Of a DNA stretch of 64,000 nt, positions 47,650 through 56,517 are shown piece after piece. Within the stretch, counting starts at the first letter, position 1, and each line of letters starts with the position of its first letter. The notes under the pieces were generated by a model that searched no databases, was not told the origin of the DNA, and saw only the letters and a program-made list of their open reading frames with translations. The stretch covers positions 45,549 to 109,548 of the forward strand of contig DAOUIZ010000002.1 of NCBI GenBank assembly GCA_034423195.1, given 5' to 3'. Position numbers and translations under genes: made by a program. Source of the DNA: CATOSK01 sp034423195 (lineage in GTDB: Bacteria; Chloroflexota; Dehalococcoidia; Lucifugimonadales; UBA3495).

Positions 47650-48894
47650 TCAGCCGTCCTCGCGGTCCAGTTGGAAGCCCCGGTGCAGCAGCCGGACGGC
47701 CTCGGCGGCATCGCTTTCCCTGACGATGCAGGAGATGCGGATCTCCGAAGTGGTGATCATGTCGATGTTGACGTTGCCGTCGGCCAGAAACCGGAACATC
47801 CGCGAGGCATAGCCGGGGGTGTTCTGCATCCCGGAGCCGACGACGCTGACGGAGGCCAGGGTGTCATCGCTGACGACGCCGGAAGCGCCAAGAGAGGGGA
47901 TGAGTTCCTCGACCTCCCGCAGGGCCAGCGGCAGGTCGTCGCGGGTCACGGTAAAGCTGATGTCGGTGTAGCGTTCGACGCTGGTATTCTGAACGATGGT
48001 GTCGACGCTGATTCCCACAGCGGCCAGGGGCTCGAACAGGGCGGCGGCCACCCCGGGGCGGTCGGGCACGGAACGGACGGTTATCTTGGCGACGTTGGAC
48101 TGGCTGGCGATGCCGGTTACCTTTACTCGGTCTTCCATGGAATGCTCACCGTCGGGAAGCTGGTCGGGGACTTGATGAATCAGGGTGCCGGACGCGTCGA
48201 CGAGGCTGGATGCAACGTAGATGGGGACCCGGTAGGCCGCGCCGAGCTCGATGGACCGGGGGTGCATCTTGGCCCCGTAGCTGGCCAGCTCCAGCATCTC
48301 CATGTAGCCGATTTCGCGCATCTTGCGGGCCTCGGGGACGATGCGGGGGTCGGCGGTGTAGATGCCCTCCACGTCGGTGTAGATGTCGCACCGGTCGGCG
48401 TTCAGGGCGGCGGCAAGGGCAACGGCGGTGGTGTCGGAGCCGCCCCTTCCCAGGGTGGTTATGTCCAGGTCCTCGGTGATGCCCTGGAAACCGGCCACGA
48501 CGGCGATGCGGCCGCGGGACAGTTCGGTTTTGACCCGGTCCGGGTCGACGCGGCTGATGCGGGCCCGTCCGTACATGGTGTCGGTGTGGATGCCGGCCTG
48601 GGAGCCGCTGAGGCTGATGGCCTGGTAACCCAGGGAGCGCAGGGCCATGGTCAACAGGGTGCAGGACACCAATTCCCCGGTGGAGAGCAGGAGGTCCAGC
48701 TCCCTTGGATCGGGATTGGGGGAAACCGTGTTGGCCAGCTCGATGAGCTCGTCGGTGGTGTCGCCCATGGCGGATACGACGGCGACGATGTCGGCTCCAC
48801 CATCCCGGTCCCGGCAGATGCGGCGGGCGACGTTGAGGATCCGCGCGGCGTCGGCGACGGAGCTGCCGCCGTACTTGTGGACCAGCAGGGTCAT
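47650..48894 (-). CDS. lysC: Aspartate kinase
   Basis: This 414-residue enzyme phosphorylates aspartate, the first step to lysine, threonine and methionine. LVHKYGGSSVADAARI, STGELVSCTLLTMAL and TLGRGGSDTTAVALAAALNADRCDIYTDVEG are conserved, and two ACT domains follow (ITVRSVPDRPGVAAALFEPL; VSVVGSGMQNTPGYASRMF). ATG 48894 is chosen over a start eight codons upstream. Homoserine kinase lies further downstream on the chromosome at 50013, separated by three small genes. Confidence 0.95.
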   Translation of the reverse strand: MTLLVHKYGGSSVADAARILNVARRICRDRDGGADIVAVVSAMGDTTDELIELANTVSPNPDPRELDLLLSTGELVSCTLLTMALRSLGYQAISLSGSQAGIHTDTMYGRARISRVDPDRVKTELSRGRIAVVAGFQGITEDLDITTLGRGGSDTTAVALAAALNADRCDIYTDVEGIYTADPRIVPEARKMREIGYMEMLELASYGAKMHPRSIELGAAYRVPIYVASSLVDASGTLIHQVPDQLPDGEHSMEDRVKVTGIASQSNVAKITVRSVPDRPGVAAALFEPLAAVGISVDTIVQNTSVERYTDISFTVTRDDLPLALREVEELIPSLGASGVVSDDTLASVSVVGSGMQNTPGYASRMFRFLADGNVNIDMITTSEIRISCIVRESDAAEAVRLLHRGFQLDREDG

Positions 48895-48939
48895 GGGGCG
48901 GGCCCAAGGGGGAACCACGCCAAACAGGCGGGGGCAGGG

Positions 48940-49479
48940 TCAGGCGGCATAAAAGCGTTCATGACGGTTGGAGAATCCCACTGGAGATTCGTCTCCGACT
49001 TTCAATTCCTGGTTGTCGGTGAGTTCGATCAGCCGCCGGCGCTGGCTGTTGGAGCTGATCTTGAAGTGCCGTGGAGGCTCGTTGACAATGGCTTCCAATA
49101 CCGGCAGCGCTCCCTCAACGCCTTCGATGGTCTCGCGTATTTCCAGGGCGTTCCGCCGGTTGTCATAGAAGTTCTCATGCCCCTTGTGATACGCGTCAGA
49201 CAGAGAATTGGTGAACTCGGGGGACGCATAATCAGGGAACTCGGCACTGATTTGCCGGCCGATATATTCAAGCTGACGATGGGAACCGTGATTCCACTCC
49301 CTGTCTTGCCCGATAATCTTCAGATATTGGGCGACCGCTCCCCACGCTTTTTCTCCCGCCTGAAGCCGATTCCCCTTGGCCAATTCCTGCCAAGCGTGTT
49401 GCACAAACCGGCGGCTGATTGCCTTTCGGTCTTCAACGGTCTGGTCGCCCGGTTCGGGCAAAGGGGTTACGGTAGTCAT
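48940..49479 (-). CDS. PaREP1/HEPN-like helical protein
   Basis: This 179-residue protein has AWQELAKGNRLQAGEKAWGAVAQYLKIIGQDREWNHGSHRQLEYIGRQI, which resembles the PaREP1 family, a HEPN-fold group best known in hyperthermophilic archaea. The C-terminal part is acidic and charged. HEPN proteins are often RNases or nucleotidyltransferase partners, but the R-x4-6-H motif is not evident here. It lies alone between lysC and two tiny membrane genes. The assignment is from sequence pattern only. Confidence 0.55.
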   Translation of the reverse strand: MTTVTPLPEPGDQTVEDRKAISRRFVQHAWQELAKGNRLQAGEKAWGAVAQYLKIIGQDREWNHGSHRQLEYIGRQISAEFPDYASPEFTNSLSDAYHKGHENFYDNRRNALEIRETIEGVEGALPVLEAIVNEPPRHFKISSNSQRRRLIELTDNQELKVGDESPVGFSNRHERFYAA

Positions 49480-49519
49480 TTTGCCGGCATCCTATCCTTC
49501 CGGTCTGGCAGTTTCTATT

Positions 49520-49538
49520 ATGCCCCATCCTGGGGCAT
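49520..49538. other. Intergenic hairpin
   Basis: ATGCCCCA-TCC-TGGGGCAT forms a perfect 8-bp stem between the small membrane gene ending at 49561 and the PaREP1-like gene start. No U-tract follows, so a terminator role is unsure. Confidence 0.35.
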
Positions 49539-49560
49539 GGTCGGGTGGGTTAGGCCCAGG

Positions 49561-49752
49561 TTAATTGTTCTGTCCGCTGAGAAGGGACAGGGCTGCGCCG
49601 ATGCCCGCAGTGACCACCCCCAGCGCCATGCTCCAGCCGCCCACGAACAGCATTTGGCCGGGCACCTCCCCCAGGAATATCGCGACGGCCAACATCACAA
49701 TCATGGGGATGCCGAACATGATCCCGCCGATAGACAGGAATATACCGCTCAT
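49561..49752 (-). CDS. Small two-helix membrane protein
   Basis: This 63-residue protein is nearly all hydrophobic (two membrane helices, IFLSIGGIMFGIPMIVMLAVAIFL and GQMLFVGGWSMALGVVTAGIGAAL). Its start overlaps the stop of the gene at 49749 by four bases (ATGA), so the two are made together. No family is recognised. Confidence 0.55.
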   Translation of the reverse strand: MSGIFLSIGGIMFGIPMIVMLAVAIFLGEVPGQMLFVGGWSMALGVVTAGIGAALSLLSGQNN

Positions 49753-49970
49753 CGTCCTGAACCTCCGTTTGGAGATGGCGTTTCATGTCGCAACTGGTGG
49801 GCTTCCAGCAGCAGTTCTATTTGCCGTTGGTTAGCCTCGATGCGGGCGGTGTTTTCCCTGGAGTTGGCCAGCACTGCCGGGTAAGCGACCAGTATGCTAA
49901 AGAAGGCTACCACTCCAGCCCCAACCAAGAGCATCAACACATCCCTCAGGATTCTGGGTCTATCGTTCAT
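49749..49970 (-). CDS. Small membrane protein with polar tail
   Basis: This 73-residue protein has one membrane helix (LMLLVGAGVVAFFSILVAYPAVL) followed by a short helical, polar tail (RENTARIEANQRQIELLLEAHQLRHE) suited to a coiled coil. It overlaps the downstream two-helix protein by four bases. A small two-component membrane complex is possible. No family is recognised. Confidence 0.55.
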   Translation of the reverse strand: MNDRPRILRDVLMLLVGAGVVAFFSILVAYPAVLANSRENTARIEANQRQIELLLEAHQLRHETPSPNGGSGR

Positions 49971-50012
49971 TTTACATCTACTTGGCGGAGGCTGCTTAAG
50001 CTGTGGATAGGC

Positions 50013-50933
50013 TTATTCTGGCAGGGCTGCCAGGTGTGCTCCCTTTGGCGTGGGGGAAACGACAAGAAGTTTGCACTCGACGCCGGTGATCCTGGCTGCT
50101 TCAAACATTTCGTAGGTGACGGTCATTTCCCGGCCCCGGGTGAGCGCCATGATGGTGGAGCCGCTGCCGGAGAGAAAGACTCCGAGGGCGCCGGCGTCGC
50201 GGGCCGCGCGGAATATGAGCTTCATGGGAGGGAAGATGGCCTGGCGGTGGGGCTGGTGGAGCCGGTCCTCGGTAGCGACGGAAAGGTATTCGGGGTGGTT
50301 GGTAGCCATTCCCGCCACCAGCAGTCCGACCCGCCCCATGTTGTAGACGGCGTCGGCAACGGTTACGCGGTCGGGGAGGACCCGGCGGGCGTCCTCGGTG
50401 CTGATTCGCACGTCGGGGACGAGGAGAACAGCCTGGATGTCTCCCGGGACATCGATTGGCACGGTGTACAGTTGCTGTTCCTCGCCCACCACGAGGCGCA
50501 GGCCGCCCAGGACGGCGGCGGCGACGTTGTCGGGATGGCCCTCGATGGTGGCCGCCATTTCCAAGAGCTCGTTGGGATTGAAGGGTTCCCCGCACAGGTG
50601 GTTGGCCGCAACCAGCCCACCGGCGATGGCGGCGGCGCTGCTTCCGAGGCCGCGGCTGAGGGGGATGCGGTTTTCGCAGCGGAGGTGGAGCGGCGGCGGG
50701 TCCAGCCCGGCTTCGTCGAAGAGGAACCGCATGGCCCGGTAAACCAGGTTGGTCTCGTCGGCGGGCAGTTCCCCCTCGCCCTCGCCGGAGACTTCGACGA
50801 CCGCGGATTCCTGCCCGCTGGCAGGCGTGGTCACGTCAAGACGGTTCCACAGGTCCAGAGCCATTCCCAGGCAGTCGAAGCCGGGGCCCAGGTTGGCGGT
50901 GGTGGCGGGGGCGTAGACGGTGACGGGGTTCAT
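50013..50933 (-). CDS. thrB: Homoserine kinase
   Basis: This 306-residue GHMP kinase phosphorylates homoserine for threonine synthesis. APATTANLGPGFDCLGMALDL at the start, the ATP motif PLSRGLGSSAAAIAGGLVAAN near residue 87, and GVFLSGSGSTIMAL near the end are typical. ATG 50933 is preferred; the upstream open frame has no ribosome site. It lies about one kilobase from lysC, separated by three small genes. Confidence 0.95.
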   Translation of the reverse strand: MNPVTVYAPATTANLGPGFDCLGMALDLWNRLDVTTPASGQESAVVEVSGEGEGELPADETNLVYRAMRFLFDEAGLDPPPLHLRCENRIPLSRGLGSSAAAIAGGLVAANHLCGEPFNPNELLEMAATIEGHPDNVAAAVLGGLRLVVGEEQQLYTVPIDVPGDIQAVLLVPDVRISTEDARRVLPDRVTVADAVYNMGRVGLLVAGMATNHPEYLSVATEDRLHQPHRQAIFPPMKLIFRAARDAGALGVFLSGSGSTIMALTRGREMTVTYEMFEAARITGVECKLLVVSPTPKGAHLAALPE

Positions 50934-50949
50934 GGCAGGAAGGAGCCGG

Positions 50950-52050
50950 TCATACGAGGATGCGTTCGAAGACGTAGCGTCCCACGTCCCGGTTTTCCCG
51001 GAACTCGAAGCCGTCGTAGGAACCGCCGCAGCCGAGGATGGGTACGTCATCCTCGTAAAGGGATCCGTGGGAGCGCAGGCCCGCCGGGAAGTCCACTTCA
51101 GCCGGGTCGCCGAAGACCACTTCGGGGCCGCCCAGGACCATGATGTCTCCGATGCGGTCCTCCATCAACCGGAACCTGGCGGCGGCTTCAGAGCGGGGAT
51201 AGGCGGCATCCACGCCGTCGGTGTTGCAGAGGACTTCCAGGGCGGCATTGGTGTCAGCGGCATCTACGTAGACGTAGATGCACCCCCCGAGATTGGAGTG
51301 ATGAACGGTGTAGAGGTCCTTGATGATGGGGACGGCCTGGGCCGCTATGCCGTGTTCCCGCAGCACGTCGGGCAGGTGAATCATGCGGCTCTTGGAAGAC
51401 ATGCCGTGGTCGGCGGTGAGCAGGAATTCCACGTCCGGGAGGCTCTCCATGAGCTTGCCGATGGCCTCGTCCAGGAGGGAGAGATGGCGGGACGCTTCGG
51501 GGTGCTCGGGGCCATAGGTGTGCATGGCATAGTCGGTGGTGGTCAGGTAGACGAGGTCGTAGCTTTCCCGGGCCAGGACGGCGCGGGCGGCGTCCACGAT
51601 CCAGCTGTTGACTTCGAGGGAGTATATGGGCGGGGGCGTTCCCACCTGGTCCACGACCCAGCCGAGGGGCTGCTCCGAGGAGAAGCAGAGGGTGGGGCCG
51701 TCGCCGAGGAGCTTGCGAAGCTTGTCCTTGGATGACACCAGCAGCGACCGGGCTCCCAGGCGGGTGGCCCGCTGGAACATGGTCTCGGCGGCGACGTACT
51801 CGCCGGACTCCATGTAAACGTCCTCGCCGCCGGTACGGTCCCGCCAGAAGTTGGAAACGATGCCGTGGGCGTCGGGATAGCTGGCGGTGACAAGGGAGGT
51901 GTTGTTGACGTTGGTCACGGTGGGCATCATGGCCTTGCCGGACACCAGGAAGCCCTCGCCGGCGATGCGGTCCAGGTTGGGGGTGGGACAGTGCTGCGCG
52001 TATTCCGGATCAAACCCGTCCACCATTACGACCACGGTAGTCTTGGCCAT
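50950..52050 (-). CDS. Phosphonoacetate hydrolase-like phosphodiesterase
   Basis: This 366-residue alkaline phosphatase superfamily enzyme has a metal Asp at VMVDGFDPEY (residue 11), a likely nucleophile Thr in MPTVTNVNN (residue 46), DYAMHTYGP, TADHGMSSKSR and SHGSLYEDDVP. The order and the MPTVTNVNN segment match phosphonoacetate hydrolase (PhnA), which splits the C-P bond to give acetate and phosphate. No other phosphonate genes are nearby, so a related phosphate or phosphonate ester is also possible. ATG 52050. Confidence 0.8.
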   Translation of the reverse strand: MAKTTVVVMVDGFDPEYAQHCPTPNLDRIAGEGFLVSGKAMMPTVTNVNNTSLVTASYPDAHGIVSNFWRDRTGGEDVYMESGEYVAAETMFQRATRLGARSLLVSSKDKLRKLLGDGPTLCFSSEQPLGWVVDQVGTPPPIYSLEVNSWIVDAARAVLARESYDLVYLTTTDYAMHTYGPEHPEASRHLSLLDEAIGKLMESLPDVEFLLTADHGMSSKSRMIHLPDVLREHGIAAQAVPIIKDLYTVHHSNLGGCIYVYVDAADTNAALEVLCNTDGVDAAYPRSEAAARFRLMEDRIGDIMVLGGPEVVFGDPAEVDFPAGLRSHGSLYEDDVPILGCGGSYDGFEFRENRDVGRYVFERILV

Positions 52051-52166
52051 TGCCTACACCCCCCGAAACTAACTTGCTGCTCCTGAATGGAAGGCGGGGA
52101 CCTTCCCGAGCCGGCAACGAAGGAAACTGTACCGCATCCCCCCGAGAGCGGCAAGCCGGGAAAGAA

Positions 52167-53501
52167 TCAGACGCCAAGGTTCTCCAGGGCGGTGAAGTTG
52201 TTGATTCCGGGCTGGTGGCCGTTGCCAAGCAATCCGACTGGGGCAACGGCGGCCGCCGCCCGGAGGTAGTCCAGAGCGAGACGGGGCAGGAGGTATTTGT
52301 CGCGTACGCTGTTGCGGGCGGCGGAGCCGATCCGCTCCCGCAGGGACGGGTCGAGCAGCAACGAAACCATACGCTCCGCACATTCTTCGGGAGAACCTAC
52401 CAGGTAGCCGTTGACGCCGTCCTCCACCTGGATGCGGATGCCGCCGACATCGCCGCCAATCAGGGGGGTGCCCTTCCACATGGCCTCGGCCACGGTGAGG
52501 CCGAATCCCTCGCGGAGGGACTTCTGCATCACGACCAGGGAGGCAGCCTGGAAGGCGTTGACGATGCGGTCGATGGTGTCGGGCAGGCCGTCGGGCTGGA
52601 AATACAGGTGGATGTCGGGGTCGCCGGCGGCGTGGTCCGCCACCCGGTTTACAACCTCCGTGGCCTCGGGGTCGTCGGAGGCCTGGCTGATTCCGAGGAG
52701 GGCCAACTGGAGTCCGGGCACGGACTGGCGGGCGATGCGGTAAGCGTCGATGACTCCCCAGGGATCCTTCCAGAAGTCGAAGCGGGATACCTGGGTGACC
52801 AGCGGGCGGTCCGGGTCGATACCCATGGCGGAGACGATGGCGTTTGCTTCCGCATCGGTCATGGGGGCGTTCTTGGACGTCAGCGGATCTATGGCCGGCG
52901 GGGCAACATACACGGGAGTATTGGAATCCAACCCGGCGGGGATGTAGGAGTCCAGGGAAAAGACCAGTCCATCGTAGGCGGCGGTCAGGGGAAGCAGCCG
53001 GTCCATAACCTCCCGGTTGGGAGCGGTCAGGTCGATGTGGCACACCCACAGACGGGTCTCGCCGCCCCGCTTGGGAAGCAGTTGGGCAAGGGGCAGAAGC
53101 TGGGGGTCGTGAAGGAACCAGACATCAGCGTCCAACTGGCGGGACTCGATGTCGCGGGCAACCCGGGCGAGAGTGTCCATATAGAGGCCGAATTCCCCGG
53201 GGGTGAGGTCTCCATCGGCGCCCTGAAGAAGGTTGTGCAGCTTCTTGGTGACCTGGAAGAAGGGCGGGTCGGCCGGGTTGATGACCACGCGCTCGGTTTC
53301 AACACCCAGGGAGTTCATCAACGGGACGAGGGACTGGAGGACCTCGGCGACCCCGCCTCCGATGGCGGTGCTGTTGACGTGGACGAAGCGCAGGTTCCTG
53401 ATCTGGTGTACCAGGTGTTCGAAATCTTCTCGAAGCTGCGGGGAAAGCAAGGCCAAGTAATCGGACGCGGAGACTTCGGGGTAGGTCATGCGGAGGAGCA
53501 T
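52167..53501 (-). CDS. treT: Trehalose synthase TreT (glycosyltransferase family 4)
   Basis: This 444-residue glycosyltransferase resembles TreT, which makes trehalose from NDP-glucose and glucose in one step. FVHVNSTAIGGGVAEVLQSLVPLM, KLHNLLQGADG, LHDPQLLPLAQLLPK, VCHIDLTAPNREV, TQVSRFDFWKDP and REGFGLTVAEAMWKGTPLIGGDVGGI match the Pyrococcus enzyme in order. ATG 53501 is the start, with GGAAAGG upstream; ATG 53489 is an alternative. No trehalose phosphatase or maltokinase genes are near. Confidence 0.85.
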   Translation of the reverse strand: MLLRMTYPEVSASDYLALLSPQLREDFEHLVHQIRNLRFVHVNSTAIGGGVAEVLQSLVPLMNSLGVETERVVINPADPPFFQVTKKLHNLLQGADGDLTPGEFGLYMDTLARVARDIESRQLDADVWFLHDPQLLPLAQLLPKRGGETRLWVCHIDLTAPNREVMDRLLPLTAAYDGLVFSLDSYIPAGLDSNTPVYVAPPAIDPLTSKNAPMTDAEANAIVSAMGIDPDRPLVTQVSRFDFWKDPWGVIDAYRIARQSVPGLQLALLGISQASDDPEATEVVNRVADHAAGDPDIHLYFQPDGLPDTIDRIVNAFQAASLVVMQKSLREGFGLTVAEAMWKGTPLIGGDVGGIRIQVEDGVNGYLVGSPEECAERMVSLLLDPSLRERIGSAARNSVRDKYLLPRLALDYLRAAAAVAPVGLLGNGHQPGINNFTALENLGV

Positions 53502-53718
53502 TGGGGTTCGCCTTTCCAAGGCTGGGCGCGTCCTGGGGGGTACAGGGGCGTTCAGCGGTAAGTGTTCACAGCAATCATTGCACCTTGCCGGGGGGACTGC
53601 AATACGTTTGCTGGGAAATACTCCCCAGTTTTCCGAACGGGCCAAAAGGGAGACCAGAGCCATCCGGCAAGAAGACGGGACGGGAAGAGGGTTTTTGCGG
53701 GGGCGAGGGCGGCGGCGC

Positions 53719-53737
53719 AGGCCCCGACAGGGGGCCT
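53719..53737. other. Hairpin at the glmS end
   Basis: A 7-bp stem AGGCCCC-GACAG-GGGGCCT overlaps the glmS stop codon. No U-tract follows on the minus strand, so it is only a possible terminator. Confidence 0.35.
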
Positions 53738-55598
53738 ATTCCACGGTGACGGACTTGGCCAGGTTGCGGGGCTGGTCCACGTCGCAGCCGCGCAGGACGG
53801 CGATTTCGTAGGCCAGCAACTGCATGGGGATAGTGGCGAGCAGCGGGGTGAGGTGCTCGGAGACTGGGGGGATGTAGAGAACCTCATCCACCTCGCCACT
53901 CAGCCGGTCGTCGCCTTCCGTGGCGATACCCAGGATGACGCCATGGCGGGCGCGGACCTCCTTGACGTTGCTGAGCATCTTCTCGAACAGGGAGTCGTCG
54001 GGGGCCAGCACGAGGGTGGCCATCTTTTCGTCAACCAGGGCGATGGGGCCGTGCTTCATTTCCCCGGCGGGATACCCCTCGGCGTGGATGTAGGTTATCT
54101 CCTTGAGCTTCAGGGCGCCTTCGGAGGCGACGGGGTAGCTGATGCCGCGCCCGAGGAACATGAAGTTGCGGTAGGAGTTGAAGCGGAGGGCCAGTTTCCG
54201 GTAGCGGGACACATCGGACAGCAGGCTCCCAATGAGGGCCGGGCAGCGGGCCAATTCGTCGACCAGGACCCGGGTGTCGGCATCGGAAAGGAAGCCGCGG
54301 GCCTGTCCCAGGTAGACCGCCAGCAGGTTGAGGATGGTGAGGGAGGCAATGAAGGTCTTGGTGCTGGCGACGCCGATTTCCAGGCCGCAGTGCATGTAGA
54401 GGGTGGCGTCGGCCAGGCGGGTTGTCTGGGTGCCCGCGACGTTGCAGATGGTCAGCATGCGGCCGCCGCCGTCCCTGATCTCCTGCATGGCCGCCACGGT
54501 GTCGGCGGTCTCGCCGGACTGGGCCACCGACACATAAAGGGTGTTGGGGTCGATGGGTGCGCCCCGGTAGCGAAATTCGGAGGCGCTCTCGAATTCGGCG
54601 GGCAGGCCGGCCAAACGCTCCATGAGGAAGCGTCCGACCTGGGCGGCGTGGAGGCTGGTGCCGCAGCCGATGAGCATGACCCGGCTCAGGCCCCGGATTT
54701 CAGCCTGGGAATAGGGTACTTCCGGGAGCATGACCCGTCCCTGGCTGAAATCCACCCGGCCGCGCATGGCGGAGGCCACGGCTTGGGGCTGCTCCATGAT
54801 CTCCTTGAGCATGAAGTGGCGATGGCCACCCTTGTCGACGATGACGTCCTCGGAGTTGACCCGGCGCAGCTCCTTGTGCAGGGGCAATCCCTGGAGGTCC
54901 TGGTAGCGGACTCCGTCGGGGGTAATGACGGCCATCTCGCCGGAATCGAGGAACCCCACATCGCCGGTGGGCATGTCCAGGCGGAACAGCGGCAGGATGG
55001 CGGGCAGGTCGCTGGCGACGATGGTCTCGCCGTCCCGGTGGGCGACCAGGATGCCGCCGGCGTGACCGAGACGCATGGCGCAGATCTTGGCGGCGTCTCC
55101 CTGTTTCATGACGGCCACGGCCTGAGAGCCGCGGAGCAGGCCGCCCATCCGTCCGAAGGCATCCTCCAGGGGGAGGCCCTGGTTGAGTCCTTCCTCAACG
55201 AGGTGGGCGATGACCTCGGTGTCGGTTTCCGAGGTGAAGTGGTGTCCCCCATCCAGGAGGTACTGCTTCAGTTCGAGATAGTTCTCGACGATGCCGTTGT
55301 GGACGATGGCGAGGTCCTGGTAGCAGCCGGTATGGGGATGGCAGTTGGCGTCGGAGGCGTCCCCGTGGGTGGCCCAGCGGGTGTGTCCCAGGCCGGCGTA
55401 GCCCTGGGGAATCTCCACGAGGGGATCGGCGGTGAGGCCCACCACCTTGCCGACGGTCTTGCGGAACTGGAGGTCGCCGTCTTCATCGCTGATGGCGACG
55501 CCGGCGCTATCGTACCCGCGGTACTCCAGCCGCTCCAGCCCCTGGAGGATGATCGGCCAGGCGGGCTTGGTCCCTACGTATCCGACTATGCCGCACAC
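53736..55598 (-). CDS. glmS: Glutamine--fructose-6-phosphate aminotransferase
   Basis: This 620-residue enzyme makes glucosamine-6-phosphate for cell wall and glycan synthesis. The N-terminal glutaminase begins MCGIVGYVG (catalytic Cys2) with HTRWATHG and HNGIVENYLE. Two SIS sugar-phosphate domains follow (VMLIGCGTSLHAAQVGRF, SQSGETADTVAAM, LGRGISYPVASEGALKLKEITYIHAEGYPAGEMKHGPIALV), and the C-terminus ends DVDQPRNLAKSVTVE. The start is GTG 55598. No glmS ribozyme core is seen in its leader. Confidence 0.97.
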   Translation of the reverse strand: MCGIVGYVGTKPAWPIILQGLERLEYRGYDSAGVAISDEDGDLQFRKTVGKVVGLTADPLVEIPQGYAGLGHTRWATHGDASDANCHPHTGCYQDLAIVHNGIVENYLELKQYLLDGGHHFTSETDTEVIAHLVEEGLNQGLPLEDAFGRMGGLLRGSQAVAVMKQGDAAKICAMRLGHAGGILVAHRDGETIVASDLPAILPLFRLDMPTGDVGFLDSGEMAVITPDGVRYQDLQGLPLHKELRRVNSEDVIVDKGGHRHFMLKEIMEQPQAVASAMRGRVDFSQGRVMLPEVPYSQAEIRGLSRVMLIGCGTSLHAAQVGRFLMERLAGLPAEFESASEFRYRGAPIDPNTLYVSVAQSGETADTVAAMQEIRDGGGRMLTICNVAGTQTTRLADATLYMHCGLEIGVASTKTFIASLTILNLLAVYLGQARGFLSDADTRVLVDELARCPALIGSLLSDVSRYRKLALRFNSYRNFMFLGRGISYPVASEGALKLKEITYIHAEGYPAGEMKHGPIALVDEKMATLVLAPDDSLFEKMLSNVKEVRARHGVILGIATEGDDRLSGEVDEVLYIPPVSEHLTPLLATIPMQLLAYEIAVLRGCDVDQPRNLAKSVTVE

Positions 55599-55651
55599 GG
55601 TCCCTCGCTAGATGGTCAACGTTTCGTTACCAAGAGACTATCTCAAAAATC

Positions 55652-55674
55652 CCTTCCCCCTTGAGGGAGGAAGG
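55652..55674 (-). promoter_or_regulatory. Hairpin in the glmS leader
   Basis: CCTTCCCCC-TTGA-GGGAGGAAGG forms a 9-bp stem with one bulged base, 54 bases from the glmS start. A second CCTTCC-like partner in the adjacent AGGAAGGGGG could form an alternative pairing. It may be an attenuator or a repeat hairpin; the sequence does not decide. Confidence 0.35.
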
Positions 55675-56092
55675 TTAGGAAGGGGGTGAAAACTCAATTG
55701 TCACACACCCTCTAGGGCTCCTTGGGGGCTCCGTCGGCGACCCGGAGGTGAGAAGGAAGCCGATCCGGCCAGCCGGGAGGAGAAGGTGATAATCAGACAG
55801 GACATGCAGGAGTGTTCGGGCCGGACGGGGCGCCCCCTGGGGGGCGGCGGTTGAGGCTAGTATAGGAAGGGGGTTTCGGGGGTGTCAACAAAGGGGATGC
55901 GGGTTGGCCGTTTCGCCCCGGAAGGGGTGAGGGTTTCCAGGGGAATGTGGGCCCTGCGGCGGACAGCAAAACCGGGTCCCGGCCCAGACCCCACCAATCG
56001 CGGGGCTGCGCCCGCCGGTTGACGGGTATTGCCCTAGCGTCCCGCTGCCTATAAAATTGTTGTTTGCCAAAGCCCCCGGCCGCTGCAACCGG

Positions 56093-56113
56093 CGGCGGGG
56101 GATTCATCCCGAT
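56093..56113 (+). repeat. Repeat family 1, partial copy
   Basis: The core CGGGGGAT-TC-ATCCCGAT is present, but the TACG flank and the second stem are missing. It lies 20 bases before the speD start. Confidence 0.4.
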
Positions 56114-56133
56114 ATGAAACGGAGGGCGGGTGA

Positions 56134-56499
56134 TTGAATGTACTAGGTAAGCACGTACTTCTGGAACTCAAGGAATGCAACCCCAGGCTGCTCGACAACG
56201 TTGAGCATATACGCCACTCGCTGTGGCGGGCCGCTGAGGACCTGGGCGCCCACGTGGTGGGAGAGTCCTTCCACCAGTTCAGCCCACAGGGCGTGACCGG
56301 AATCCTCGCCATCGCCGAGTCCCACATATCCATCCACACCTGGCCGGAATACTGCTACGCCGCCGCAGACATATTCACCTGCGGCTCGTCCTTCCAGCCT
56401 CGCGACGCCGCCGAGATCCTGATTGAACTGCTGGAGTCCAAGGAGCAGGACATCATCGAGGTGGAACGGGGCCTGCTGGACAAGGTAGTGGTGGGCTAG
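56134..56499 (+). CDS. speD: S-adenosylmethionine decarboxylase proenzyme
   Basis: This 121-residue type-1b SAM decarboxylase has the self-cleavage motif AESHISIHTWPE, whose Glu-Ser bond yields the pyruvoyl cofactor, plus YAAADIFTCGSSFQP. It supplies decarboxylated SAM as aminopropyl donor for the next gene. TTG 56134 is chosen because GGAGGGCGGG lies just upstream; the ATG at 56138 is out of frame. Confidence 0.92.
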   Translation: MNVLGKHVLLELKECNPRLLDNVEHIRHSLWRAAEDLGAHVVGESFHQFSPQGVTGILAIAESHISIHTWPEYCYAAADIFTCGSSFQPRDAAEILIELLESKEQDIIEVERGLLDKVVVG

Positions 56500-56517
56500 G
56501 CGGGAACCCGGAACGCA

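Larger units (their letters stand above)
55599..56133. other. Divergent glmS/speD intergenic region
   Basis: No gene is supported in 535 bases. It holds a leader hairpin for glmS (55652-55674), a partial copy of repeat family 2 (55694-55740), a GC-rich stretch with no distinct motif and a possible speD promoter: TTGCCC at 56029-56034, 17 bases, TAAAAT at 56052-56057. A partial repeat family 1 lies at 56093. Confidence 0.45.

Noticed and set aside
55599..55800. glmS ribozyme/riboswitch
   Set aside because: The conserved ribozyme core could not be found in the leader; only a simple hairpin is visible.
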